Origin: Thelephora terrestris
Taxonomy: Eukaryota; Basidiomycota; Agaricomycetes; Thelephorales; Thelephoraceae
Length of the DNA stretch: 64,000 bases
Assembly: GCA_015956445.1 (NCBI GenBank)
Contig: WIUZ02000025.1
Span: 62,001-126,000 of the forward strand
Reading direction: 5' to 3'
Below, piece by piece: positions 1 to 11,200 of the stretch. Below the pieces are notes generated by a model that was not told the DNA's origin, searched no databases, and was given only the letters and a program-made list of their open reading frames with translations. Position 1 is the first letter of the stretch. Each line of letters opens with the position of its first letter. A program made the translations under genes and the position numbers.

Positions 1-544
1 ACCTGGTTCGACTACCTCGAGTCTATCTCCCCTCACCCTGGGTATCCCTCCTCTCGCAATCAATCCAATCGTGACGAAGCAACTCGTAGCGACGACACTA
101 CTCACAGCGACGAACCGATGCTTGAAGACGAGCCTGTCAGCGATTCGAACAGGCCGCGTTACGAAGACATCCATCCGAACGCCCCCTTCGTTTTTGGTTC
201 TGGCCCAGGCTTCATTGATGCGTTCAACTCCAACCGCCACGCAGAAAAGAGGAAGAGCAATCTGTACTATCTGTTCTATCACAAAGAGGAGTGGGGCCTT
301 GCTTCATGGTTATCACGCTCTGGGCTTTCGATGAGAGCCATCGACGACTTTCTCGCATTACCAATCGTGTGTACTAACAAATCTCCATCTGGTCTCATAC
401 TAACTTAAAGACCAAGGTCCGCCAGCTCTCGCTTTCCTTCGTAACCGCGAAAACACTGCGGAGCCGTATCGAAGACCTCCCGAAAGCTCCCGCATGGAAC
501 ACGCAGACCGTTTCCCTCAGTGGTTACGAAACTGTGAAACCCGT

Positions 545-1948
545 TGTCGAGTTGGCTGGGGTTGTAGTGAAGAGGTCTATAAGAACTCTTACTAGTCCTT
601 CTTGGTTTACTTAGAAGCTAAGCGTTAACAACTAAGTAGGCTGGTTGAGAAGTCAGTTATCCCGACTATCAACTCCACAGGGTGGGCGGGGTTTCGTACT
701 TTCCGGCTCCTTGTCCTGATGAGTTCGCTGAAGGAGGTTGTAGGTCCTTCAGATGTGTTCAGAGGGGTTCAGTAACCTTTATCACTACTGCACGTATATT
801 CCCTGGTCCAAACACCTAGTAAGAATGTAAAGGGGGTTGCTGATCTTGATAAGAATGGAGTTCCTGATCTACGCTGATGATCGGGAATGGAGATAAAGAT
901 GTGTGAAACTGATACAATCGAGGCTGTGTATGAGGCTGTGAAGAAGGCTGTGTAGAATGCTGTGCACTGTGGCTGTGTAAGTGGCTGTGCTGTGGCTGTG
1001 TTAAGGGGGTGGCTGTGCTAATACTTCTGAGGCTGTGCTGATATGTCTGAGTAGTTTTGATGATCTGTCAATATACTGCTGAGGTGCGTCCAAATGCTGC
1101 TGAGATACGTCTGATAACTTGATACTGCTGAAACTTGAGAACCTGTCTTGATAAGATAAACTTCTTGATATGTCTGAGATACTGATATGTCGGATACCAA
1201 TGTGGTACTATTACTAAATCTGTCTGTCACCTAGTCAGTCACTAGTCTGAGGTAGAATACTCTCTGCCTGAAGGGTCTGCCTTCAGCACTAACAGAGATA
1301 AGGATATTGCTACGTCACAGAGTCAAGTGTACTAAGCTTATTCAGAAGTCCAAACTTAGAACTTATTCACACAGAGGTGGGGCTCAAAATGGTATGTGAT
1401 TACTGAAAATCACTCAACCACTCAGGCCTAAGGAGGTGAGGCAAAGTAGGGGTCTTGGTGAAAAGGGGTAGAGTAAAAGAGGGTGAGTTATAGAGAGAAG
1501 AGGGGATAGAGGGGACAACTACTGGCCAGTGGCCAACAGCTGTTGGGTAGAGAGAGAGAGGGGTAAAAGGTTATGGGTGAGTTGCCTTTCCTTAGAACTG
1601 GGGGTGAGTTCTTTATATACTTTTTCATGTGAGATTATTCTAGAACGTTCTATGGCCTTCTACTGTATTCTATGGTAATTAATGGTGTGACAGACGTCAC
1701 AAGTGTGACAAAATGTCACAAAAGCGTGACTGGTGTCACATGGGGTGTGACGTTCCGTCACCTTCTAGAACATTCCGGCAAGTTCCAGGATGTTCCGGCG
1801 CATTCTAGGATGTTCCTGAACTTTCTGTAACATTCTGTAACTTTCCATGAGTTTCTTGTCCTTATCTAATCTAATCTAATCTTATCTAATCTAATCTTGT
1901 TGTGGTGAATTATCATAAATAATGACATGGTTGTTCTCATGTCCGACA
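545..1948 (-). mobile_element. Solo LTR, family L, copy a (minus), inside Plavaka exon
   Basis: Read on the minus strand it begins TGTCGGAC and ends CTCGACA. It is a diverged reverse-complement copy of 2789-4124, best seen by comparing 590-750 with 3930-4090 and 1860-1925 with 2850-2940. The flanks are CCGT (541-544) and CCAT (1949-1952), a 4-bp target duplication with one transition. Removal restores the Plavaka frame (V-K-P-V-T-L-F-Y). A minus-strand TATA lies at 1612-1620. No internal retroelement sequence accompanies it, so it is read as a solo LTR of 1404 bp, long for a fungal LTR. The parent retrotransposon is unknown. Confidence 0.82.
1612..1775 (-). promoter_or_regulatory. LTR promoter with heat-shock-element-like triplets
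   Basis: On the minus strand a TATATAAAG box (1612-1620) is preceded by two perfect three-unit nGAAn arrays. They are at 1638-1650 (plus strand TTCTAGAACGTTC) and 1763-1775 (TTCTAGAACATTC). Further half sites lie around 1776-1830. A cluster of GTGAC/GTCAC inverted pairs sits at 1687-1762. Three alternating GAA/TTC units with 2-bp gaps are the known binding pattern of heat-shock factor; heat control here is inferred. Confidence 0.5.
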
Positions 1949-2788
1949 CCATTACCCTATTCTACCGCGATCCGCTGGAGATCGTCAAATCGCTTCTTCA
2001 AAACCCGCTCTTCGAAGGGAAGTGGGCTTTTACTGCTCGAAAAGTCTACGAAGATCCCAACCGACGAAACCGCCTCTACGGCAATTGGGTGACAAGTGAC
2101 GGGGCTTGGTCTGCCCAGGTGAGTATCCTTTACCCTTCCTCGCCATCACCGTTTCATGCCAATTGTCAGTCCACGCTCCCACAAGGTGGAACCCTCCTTG
2201 GCGTTGTCCTGTCTTCTGACAAGACGAATATATCTGCCGCGACAGGTGATCGAGTCGCACACCCCCTTCTCCTTACTCTCACAAACCTTCCCATGGACAT
2301 TCAAATGAAGTCAACATATCACGCCCTCCCCCTTATCGCACTACTCCCCTGTCCTAAATTCATGCGCCTTAAGAAGCCGCTCCACGGCGTTATGGAAAAC
2401 CGGATAATGCACCATTGTCTTGACATCATCAGCGAACCATTGAAGCAGGCCTCCAAAAACGGCGCCTTTATGTCCGATTCACTCGGCCGTATTCGTGTTT
2501 GCTTTACCCCAATCGTCGCCTACATCGTCGACACGCCGGAAGCTGCAGTCGTTGCTGGCGTTGGAGGGCGAACCTCGCATTTGACTCTTGCGTCATACAA
2601 GACATTTGGGGACCATTTTCGGCACCCGACTCGCTTAGGAACCATCACACTCTCTCAAATCAACGCCGTCTCCGAAGATATTGATCCCTGGAACCTCGAG
2701 GCGTATGTCAAGGAAGTCAAGGAGCGTTTCAGATTGAATGGGGTCCACCTTCCCTTCTGGCGAAACTGGAACCTGCCAGATGGTACGG

Positions 2789-4124
2789 TGTCGGACCCCT
2801 GGATTAATCATGATTTATTTACGATTTTTCGCACAATTAATAGTGTACTTACAGCCCAAGCAAGAATATTTTATGGATAATTGTTTATTCATTTGATAAG
2901 ATAAGGACAATAGATAAGATAAGAGATAAGATAAGCCTGGAAAATCATGGAAAATCATGGAATTCCTTGGAGCCTACTGGAGAACACTGGAACGTATTAG
3001 AAGGTAATGGAACATTCTAGAAGGTGACGGAATGTCACAGATGTGACCACTGGTCACCCAAAGGAACAAGACGGAATGCCATGGAACATGATGGAATGTT
3101 CTGGGACATTCTCCTGTAAATTAGTATATATAGACCTCAACCACGCTTCTAAGGGACAATCAGTTCACCCCACCAGGACAGCAGCTCACCCACTACTCAG
3201 GGAGAATCACCAACAGCTCAGTCTTCACCTAGACTGAGGTTCTCTTTGCTAGTTTTCCCCCACAACTTTTCATCTACCCCCTACCCCTTAGGACTGATTG
3301 GTTGAGTGATTTTGAGTAATCACATACCACTTCCAGCCTCATCCTCTGTGTGAAGAAGCACTAAGTCAGAAGTACTGATCAAGCCTAGCACACTTGTGAC
3401 GTTGGAGTTTTTGGTGTCTGTATTGCTGAAGTCTGATACTTTAGGCAGATAGCCCTCCACTTCAGAAGAGTGTTTGTCTAGGTAACAGCCAGATTTAGCA
3501 GGTACCACAAAGGTCTCCGACATATTCTACGACATATCATTTTATCCCAAGTTTATTTGAAGTTATATTTGTTTGACGCACTAGGCGTCATCTGTAGCAA
3601 GTTTAAGGTATCTGACATACCTCTATAAGCTCTACGACATATCTTGTCACTTTTACGACATATCAAGCACAGCCTCAGGTGTAAGCGTACACCTTCCTTA
3701 TTTGGTTTAGCTTCACGACACAGCCTCGACACAGCTTTAGATACAGCCTAAGGACAGGACTATTACACAGCCTCAAGCACAGCCTCAAGGCCCATCCTTG
3801 AGTCAGGAACCCCATTCCTATCAGAACATAGATTCCCACGGTGAAGTTAGGTGTCTAATCAGAGTGTACAGAGCCCCTGAGTGATAACATTACTGATTCC
3901 CTAGAATAATTACTGAGGGACACACTACTAGTAGATCCCCAGCGAACTCATCAGGACCAAGAGCCGGAAAGAGGAACCCCGCTCTACCCTGTGGAGTTGT
4001 TAGTCGAGTTCATTGACTAATCAACCAGCCTGCTTGGTTTCTATACTCTAGTCTCTAAGCAAACCAAAGGGTGTTAGTTATCTTCTGTATAGGAAATAAC
4101 ACTACACTCCCCACGAACCCGACA
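2789..4124 (+). mobile_element. Solo LTR, family L, copy b (plus), inside Plavaka exon
   Basis: It begins TGTCGGAC and ends CCCGACA, 1336 bp. The flanks are ACGG (2785-2788) and ACAG (4125-4128), a 4-bp duplication with one transition. Joining the flanks restores the Plavaka frame across G-T-V-A-E-P. It is the opposite-orientation relative of 545-1948 but clearly diverged from it, so the two insertions were probably separate events. A TATA box (3125-3132) lies about a quarter of the way in, as in a U3-R-U5 layout. It carries no convincing ORF. Confidence 0.82.
3010..3132 (+). promoter_or_regulatory. LTR promoter with heat-shock-element-like triplets
   Basis: GAACATTCTAGAA (3010-3022) is a perfect three-unit nGAAn array. 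A second four-unit array with one mismatched unit lies at 3094-3111, just before the TATATATA box at 3125-3132. The same arrangement is present in the other L copy although the surrounding sequence has diverged, which suggests it was kept by function. Confidence 0.5.
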
Positions 4125-5837
4125 ACAGTTGCCGAACCAAGCCAGTTCCTTACCCCCGAGCCGCTTCACCATTGGCACAAGCAGTTCTGGGACCACGACG
4201 CAAAGTGGTCCATTCACGCCGTTGGAAGTGGGGAGATTGATCTTCGTTTCTCTCTGTTGCAACCCTGCGTTGGCTTCCGACATTTCAAGGCCGGCATCTC
4301 CTCTCTGAAACAGGTCACAGGCCGTGATCACCGCAACGTCCAACGCTACATCGTCCCTATTATCGCCGATGCCGTTTCCAAGGAATTCCTACTCTGCATC
4401 AGAGCACTATCCGATTTCCGTTACCTCGCTCAATCACGAACCATTGACACTCGCACCATCACTGAAATATCAAATGCGCTGTCTGTCTTTCATCAGAACA
4501 AGAAAGCTATCCTTGATGCTGGGGCGAGGGTCGGGAAAGGAAACAATCCACTCAACCACTTTTTCATCCCTAAACTCGAATTCCTCCACAGTGTAACGAC
4601 AAGTATCCGCTGGTCTGGGGCCCCGATCCAATGGTCCGCCGACGCCACCGAGCGTGCCCATATCGACGTCGTCAAAGTCCCCTCCGAGAACACCAACAAC
4701 GGCCAGTACAGTCCTCAAATCTGTCGATATCTTGATCGCGACGAGAAGGGGCGTCTCTTCGACCTCGCCACAGCCATCTTCGAGGCTGGAGGTGATCTGG
4801 AAACTATTCTATATGGCGCCACTAGCAACCACGGTGATGGTGACAATGAGGATGAACCAGATGACGTTTTTAATGCAGGCTGGATCGCAGACCTTGACAC
4901 CGTCGCCACTCCCTGTGGTCCATCTCGCAAGCAGGTCAATCTTTTCGCGGTTGCTGACGCACTAGTCACACGCGTTGCTTCTGAAGGATCCACAGACATT
5001 CCACGCCCACTCCGCACCTTCTCCACCTCATGGGCCGCGTTCAATGTAAATCGAAAGCCGGATATTGCCCGCATCTCGGTCGAAGCCCTCGCTGAAATGT
5101 ACAGCCTGCCAGATCTCTGTCCAGCCCTCCTCGACTTCTTTGCTCGCCATTCCAACAACCCCTCCTCCCATCACGTTGGTGGCCGCCGAGGAACTCATTC
5201 CAACACTCTTCCTTTCACTGATGTCATTGTCTGGCATTCACTTTGGATGCAAACATACTCGCTAGATGATGATTCAGTTACCGACCCTCGGCGTCTCAAC
5301 GCAATGCCCCCCTGCGACCCATGGCCCCTCGGACGGTACAACACCGCGCTCTTTGCTCACGACAGCACAAACTCCGCACGTTCTCCAGACATCGGGCTGC
5401 CCGGTAAGTTTATCAGAGAATCTATCTCTCACACCCTCTAACGTTACTTCCCAGAATATGATATTGCCCAAATTCGACTTATCTTTCACCCGATCTGGGA
5501 TACGGAGATCCCCAATCCACCATCGTACCTGATTTACGCCCAACGATTTGATATTGTTCCTCAGCCCACCGCTACCCCTCCTACCCGCGCTGCTATACCC
5601 GATCCTGTTACCGGCCTGTATGTCATGAAACGCGCATTTCGTGCGGACAGATCACGCATCGGTGACATTGTCCCCCTATCCCACTGCCGTGCGCCGCTTC
5701 AGCTCGTCCCCCGATTTGGCCCCAAGGCGGACACTCGACTCACAAGTAGAAACAGCATGGAATTGAGCAGAGAATTCTTCCTCAACTCATACTTCGATAA
5801 GGACATTTTTCAATACCTTCGAAGCTCTCGTCCATAG

Positions 5838-6746
5838 TTATCTACCCGTTGCTTAGTCTGTGTGCAACTTAAGATTCTCACAATAAATTCCATTTTCGCA
5901 CCTCTGCTATATCTCTAACTTGAAGTTCAAAGCTGTTGATTGCCATACCACAGAGGCACAGAACATGCCACCAGCCCTACCCAGCACCTCAGTGCCCCAG
6001 CGCCCCAGGGGATGGCCCCAACAACACAGCCCGACAGACGTTTCGGGAATGCGATCAGAAGTCAAAAATTCGTGCCCAGCACCACAGCGGCCGATCGGTT
6101 TCGCTGATGCCCCACGATCCACGCGGACCCTAGTATACGACCCGTCGCTGAGCGTGTTGATCGTTGATATATATATGAGCGGCCTGGGAACAAGGACCTG
6201 GAACTATCAAATTGGCCGGGAATACGAGACAGTACACCGTTGACATAACGTGCTGCTGGGGAGAAAGATGTCCGACTTCGAGTCCAACTGATAAGTTAAC
6301 CTCGTCTGGACGGAGCCGTTCACACGGTCACGATCGCAACGACGTGAGGTTACGAATACCGTAACGCCGCTCTCTTGCCAGATATCCTCGAGCTTACATC
6401 GTAACGGCGCAGGGCGCCAGTCCCCGACTCCCGGGACGTTGATTACTTAGGATTTTTTTTGCTTAGACAACCGGAACGAATTTCGCTTTCCATTCATCAG
6501 TGAAGATCCTCAAGAGGACTGGGCTCGTCAATACCATTTTCTATACTCTCAGGAAGGACCCTCGCACTGGGGAGGACAGGGTCCCCATTAGACTCTTGCC
6601 TAAGCCTCGAGAGCTGTCTCACCGTCACACAATTTGGTTTAGATAACCCGGCAATTTTATTGCTTTTGTACGAAACATAAGAGCCGTCCAACGAGTACAA
6701 CAAGTCGAAAGTAAAAATACACGGAGACATTGGACGGTAAGGCAAT
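5838..6746. other. Spacer between Plavaka gene and Helitron; holds the unlocated Helitron 3' end
   Basis: No credible coding exon. Two short perfect hairpins occur: 6349-6365 (6-bp stem, 5-nt loop) and 6406-6418 (GGCGC, AGG, GCGCC). A Helitron running on the minus strand should end near here with a hairpin followed by CTRR, which reads YYAG on the plus strand. Neither hairpin has a convincing YYAG at the right distance, so the end is not called. A minus ORF of 86 codons at 6497-6757 resembles no family I know and overlaps the end of the accessory gene. Confidence 0.4.
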
Positions 6747-8159
6747 TCAGACATCATTGATCACTTCGTCGAAATCCACGGCACGGCGCTTGGAGGACTC
6801 GCCTTGCGAAGAACCCACCTCGAAACGGCGTTTTTTTCCACTGGAGGAAGATTCCTCACTGCCCCACCCAACCATGGAATCTCCAACAACCTGGAAGCGT
6901 TCAAATGAAAATATGTATGGACGATTGATGGAGGATTTGTTTTGGCTGAGGATGTCGAACCTGAGGCGCGAACGTGAGCAATGGAGCGTGGGGCGGGACA
7001 AGCAGAAAATTCACATTTTCATTTTTCCGCGCACAGCCACCAATGTCCCATCAGGGATCATCTCCTCATAGTTGGACGGAACGACGATGTCCCCTTCATC
7101 CGTGAAAACCGGAGGAACGCACATCTCATAGTGCAGGCAGGTCCGAGTGGTTTTCAACAATGTGTAACGACCCTTGGGATCAGGGAGCTCGGAGAACAAG
7201 ACCCGATTGGGCACAGAAGGCTCATTTTCGTCCGAGGACAAGCGCTTGGCTGCAAATGAATGTCATCAGTGAAACGAAGCGAACGATGGCGGAAAAATCG
7301 ACCTGGGTTCAAAGGGATCCTTCCTATGTACCATGCCACTCGCACAATCAGGAACCAGACGATAAATGCAAAAAGATGACATTACCTCGCTGGCGTTGGG
7401 TGCGAACAACACCCGGGGTCTTCGGACCTTTGAATTGTGGGAAGAGAGGCTCGCTGACAACGGGAAGGACGTAGAATGGGTCGCCCTCTTCGTTTTTGAG
7501 GAACGACATAATCTTGAGCCGTTGTTTCGCCGAATCAACCGGGTCGCCCATCGAGGCTATATACACGTGAACAAGGCTACAGTGCAGGGAGAAAACGATG
7601 AGGCACGTACCCAACCGCGCGTCAGCTTGCTCCTGGACAGTCATAAAATACTCGAGAGCGGCTTGGTTGTGGATCTGGAGCGCATCCGGCACCAAAGCGT
7701 CGGCGACCAACTCCGGATTCACTGTACGGACCGCAAAGCCCGCTTTGACTTTCCCCATCTCGTCGGCGGTCACCTCCGGTATCTGAGACAATACGTGAGC
7801 ATGATAGAACAGCAAACAGGGACGACAGCACTCACATAATGTTCCTCAGGAAGGCTGAAGTACGGCCCAGTCTTGTCTCCAAGAACAGAGTAAATCACCT
7901 TTCCGACGAACGTCACAGAAGCCTCGCTTCGGTCCTTCAAGAGCCAGACGAAAGGTCCGTTGGAGGTCTTCTGCGGGTTCTTGGATAGGTCGATGCCGCC
8001 AAAGTCAGCCTGATCAGGAGACCCACGACGGAATCTGATGGTGGATGGGTTTGAGAGAACATTACCAAGGGCGATTGGGTTGCTGAGATCCATGGGAGAG
8101 TAAAGGCTGGTGGGCAGAAAAGCGAACTGTGGGAGAAGCAGCGGTTTATCGGTGGTCAT
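6747..8159 (-). CDS. Helitron accessory protein, 371 aa, five exons, function unknown
   Basis: Exons are 8159-7836, 7782-7611, 7556-7386, 7249-7015 and 6960-6747. All four introns have GT..AG ends (53, 54, 136 and 54 nt) and the phases join cleanly to give 371 codons plus stop. The start is the first ATG, 110 bp after the RepHel stop. Visible features are an N-terminal stretch with FRRGSPDQADFGGIDLS, a central IPDGTLVAVRGKMKMF segment that could be a beta-rich fold, and a lysine/arginine-rich tail (SGKKRRFEVG, SSKRRAVDFD) that may act as a nuclear signal. I do not recognise a named domain. Plant Helitrons often carry an RPA-like ssDNA-binding gene; an equivalent role here is only a guess. Its position on the RepHel strand suggests it belongs to the element. 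Confidence 0.75.
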
Positions 8160-8269
8160 TAAATATGTTGCGAGAAATCACAGGTATCATACCTTTCGAT
8201 GACTGTCTTATCTACTGGCCTCCTGAGCGCAACCTCGTGGCCGCTCTGGGCCCCACAGCTACCCGCCAA

Positions 8270-11200
8270 TCAGGTCGCAGTGGAGTCGCTTAGATCATAA
8301 AGGGCAAGATGAAGATCGCACCCGGCGTAGTTCCGTAGACCAGCCAAGCCTACGGAACGGAGCCGCTCGGGTGCCCCGCCGCAAGCGAGGCCGTCATAGC
8401 CCCAGCAGGAGCCGTCTCTGTTTTGCCAGACACCGGTGAAATGGTTGCCGTTGTAGTAGACGAGAGCACACAACCGATAGACGATCGTTCCGGCTGTACC
8501 CCGAATGTCGAGTGTAGCCGGAGGCTGTGGGCACGGACGCACAGTAAGCGAGATCCTGAAAAATAGCCACGGTAACGGGTTCTGTAGATAAACCGCAGAC
8601 GTACGAGGGCCATGACATTGGGGACACTGAAGTGCCAGCCCTTGTTGGATCTTCGCCGCAATCTGCAGATCAACGAACAGTTGAATCGAAGCTTCGTCTA
8701 GTGCGCATGAAAATCCTGTGCGTCTGGCCGCGTTCGCCCAATTTCCAAAGCCACATGCGTCGGGCAAATGCAAAATCTCACGGCTCATCGGACAGCCTCC
8801 CGCGCACGTAAACTCCTGTGACAACGTTAGGCTTCCTGAAGAATTCTGTTCAAAGGCCTCAAATATCTCACAGATGCTTGTGTGACACCGTCCAGGCGGC
8901 GGGAATGCATGAGGATCGTGCTGGGACAAAACCACCCTCAATTCATCCCTGCATTCAGAAAAGCGTTGTGAGCCGCTTAAGTTTGACGGTTCCATCAACT
9001 GCTCAAACTGATTGGCCACGAGCAGAGACCAGGGACCCATGGTTTGAAATGTCTCTCTCCAACGACCTGTGGCGTCGTTGTACATCGAGAACATGGCCAT
9101 GAAGAACGTGTCATAGGCACAAGAGTTCGCGGACCATATGCACCCTCCAGACGGCGATGAAACAATAGGAGAATCCGGGCGCGGGCGGAGTGGATCCGAA
9201 GGGGTAGATTTAGACTCTGACTGAGATTGGGTTAGTCCCGGTTTGAGGTCTGCTGCGGAAGGCGCCGGCGGAAGGGGCATTCCGATGTCCGAGCTAGCTA
9301 TCATTTCACCCTCCGGATCTAGAACTGGTAGAATGGGCCCAGTCTCAAAGCCATGACACACTGCTGTGTTGTGTTCAAGCCGTTCGAGCCGACGACATTC
9401 ATGGCGCAAGTCACTGTTAACCGGGCGGTTGAGATTTTCAAGGCCAATCGGTTGTGTGAGGAAAAGGCCTTCGCGCGTTCGGGCTCTGGACGCAGAAACA
9501 TAGGCAGCAAAACCGCCCTCATGGAGGTTCGCTAACACTTGTGGTAAGGTTTTTCCTTGAGCAGCATGCCCCGTGATTGCAAATGCGGGTTGAAGGTTGA
9601 GCTGCGACCGTGACACGTGTGCGTTGCGTTTACCTCCTGTAGAATCGGTCAACGTGGTTGTAAATTTCCATGTCGTCGGCGAGAGCGGAAAGTGGCATGG
9701 AGGTAAACCAGGGATTTGTACGCTGCTGTCGCCAAATTCGACAATCACACACCGTGCCACTGAGTAGCCGCTCGCGCATGGCTTTGTGAATATATACCTC
9801 ACTATACCCTGTGACCCGTTGGTAATGCCAAGCTCTGTAGAAATGTTTCGATTTCTCAAGATGACCGGCATTCCTACGTACAGTGGGATCAGTCCTGGTA
9901 GGGCGCCCTCAGAAGAAAAGTCCGCTACATTCAGACCAAGCAGGTGTTTTCGATCCAACAATGCTGGCTCTGAACCATCAACAAGATCAGAGGCGGCGCA
10001 GTAGGTAAGTTCCCCACGTGCCGAGGACTTTGCTTTGACGTTGTTGATCAGTTCCCGGATGAAATTCGTTCCGACCAACATCGTCGCTTCCTCTCGACCG
10101 CCCATCATCTCCAAGCCATCTGGGTTTCCTACAGACCTGACAACACGTGAGTTAAAAAGCTCAACATCTCCAAGGTTACATTCTCTGATACGCAGTCTTC
10201 CGACAGCACTGGCGTACTCGGCGTCGTCTTTCATGCGTTGCTGCTCGCTCAACGAGACAACCACGTTGACCGACCTCCAAGCGAGTCTCCCGAGCCTCTT
10301 TTCAATATCGGTGGATCTTTGCGGGGCTTTCTGTTGGATGGGTGTGTACAGAGGTGTGCTGCCGACTGGAGGATACTGGTAAAAATCGCCAGCGAAGATG
10401 ACGTTGATCCCACCAAACCATTCGTTGGGGTTCTCCTTTGCGAACCGGAGCGCGTGGTCTACTTGACACATCAACTGGGCTCCGAGCAGAGAGACTTCGT
10501 CGATAAACAGAAACCACACATCCCGCCACTCATCCCGGATCACAGTGCGGTTTTTCACGTTTATCGTGGCAGAGTAATCTTCATTGCTCTCTCCCGCCTT
10601 TCTGTTCCCGCGGCCTTTGGATTTCAACGCTATGCTCAACCCGAGGCCCTTGTGTATTGTTGTTCCTCCAATCTGCTTCGCAGATGAACCCGTTGGACCG
10701 AGGAAGCGGATAAGGTGCTGCATGTTGTGTATACCCATCAGCTTCTGAAGGGCTCTCACAGCGTGCGTTTTTCCCGTACCACCTGGCCCGGTCATCAACA
10801 TTCGCAACGGCTTCCCGCTGTCGGCGACTTTCAGGACGTGTTGATCAATAAATTTGTGCGCAACAATATCGTACACCATCCTCTGTTTTTTATTGAGGCA
10901 AAACTCGTCTGCTATTTCCTGCACAGATTCAGTTATGGAAGACAATTCACGTCCTTGGTTCAACGCTTCCGTCGCAGGAACGTAGGCGTTCTCGGACAGT
11001 GGGGGTTGCGTCAAGGGTAAGGAGAATGACGTTGTCTCCATTGCAACCTCCGTCCCGCTGACTTCGATCTGTTCAGCAGCGTTCGCCGTGTTCCTGCGCC
11101 TCGCAATCATCTCGCTTTCCTGGCGTTTGATCGATGCCGCCCACAAGCTCAATTGAGAAGGAGTAGCTTCTGGATAGCAAAACTCGTCCCCCTCGGAATC

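Larger units (their letters stand above)
1..5837 (+). pseudogene. Plavaka-type DNA transposase, split by two LTR insertions; 5' end outside window
   Basis: The frame is open from base 1 and resumes after each insertion. Coding blocks are 1-366, 411-544, 1953-2118, 2170-2788, 4129-5403 and 5455-5837, joined by introns 367-410, 2119-2169 and 5404-5454. Removing the LTRs at 545-1948 and 2789-4124 with one copy of each 4-bp duplication gives 980 codons and a TAG stop at 5835. Recognised Plavaka motifs in order are LYYLFYHKEEWGLASWL, LFYRDPLEIV, GVVLSSDKTNIS, HHCLDIISEPL, FLTPEPLHHWHKQFWDHD, DAGARVGKGN and IQWSAD. Plavaka transposases belong to the CACTA-related group and act on element ends in the nucleus. 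Apart from the two insertions I found no frameshift or nonsense codon, so the element was probably intact when hit. The N-terminus, promoter and element termini are not visible. Family assignment is by recall of the motif order. Confidence 0.9.

Noticed and set aside
118-408. A separate small gene at the left edge
   Set aside because: The frame is open from base 1 and continues through an intron into Plavaka coding sequence.
545-4124. The two L copies as terminal inverted repeats of one DNA transposon
   Set aside because: Each has its own target duplication and the sequence between them is Plavaka coding sequence continuous with the outer parts.
6349-6418. Helitron 3' terminal hairpin plus CTRR
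   Set aside because: Perfect hairpins exist but no CTRR at the expected 10-12 nt distance on the minus strand.
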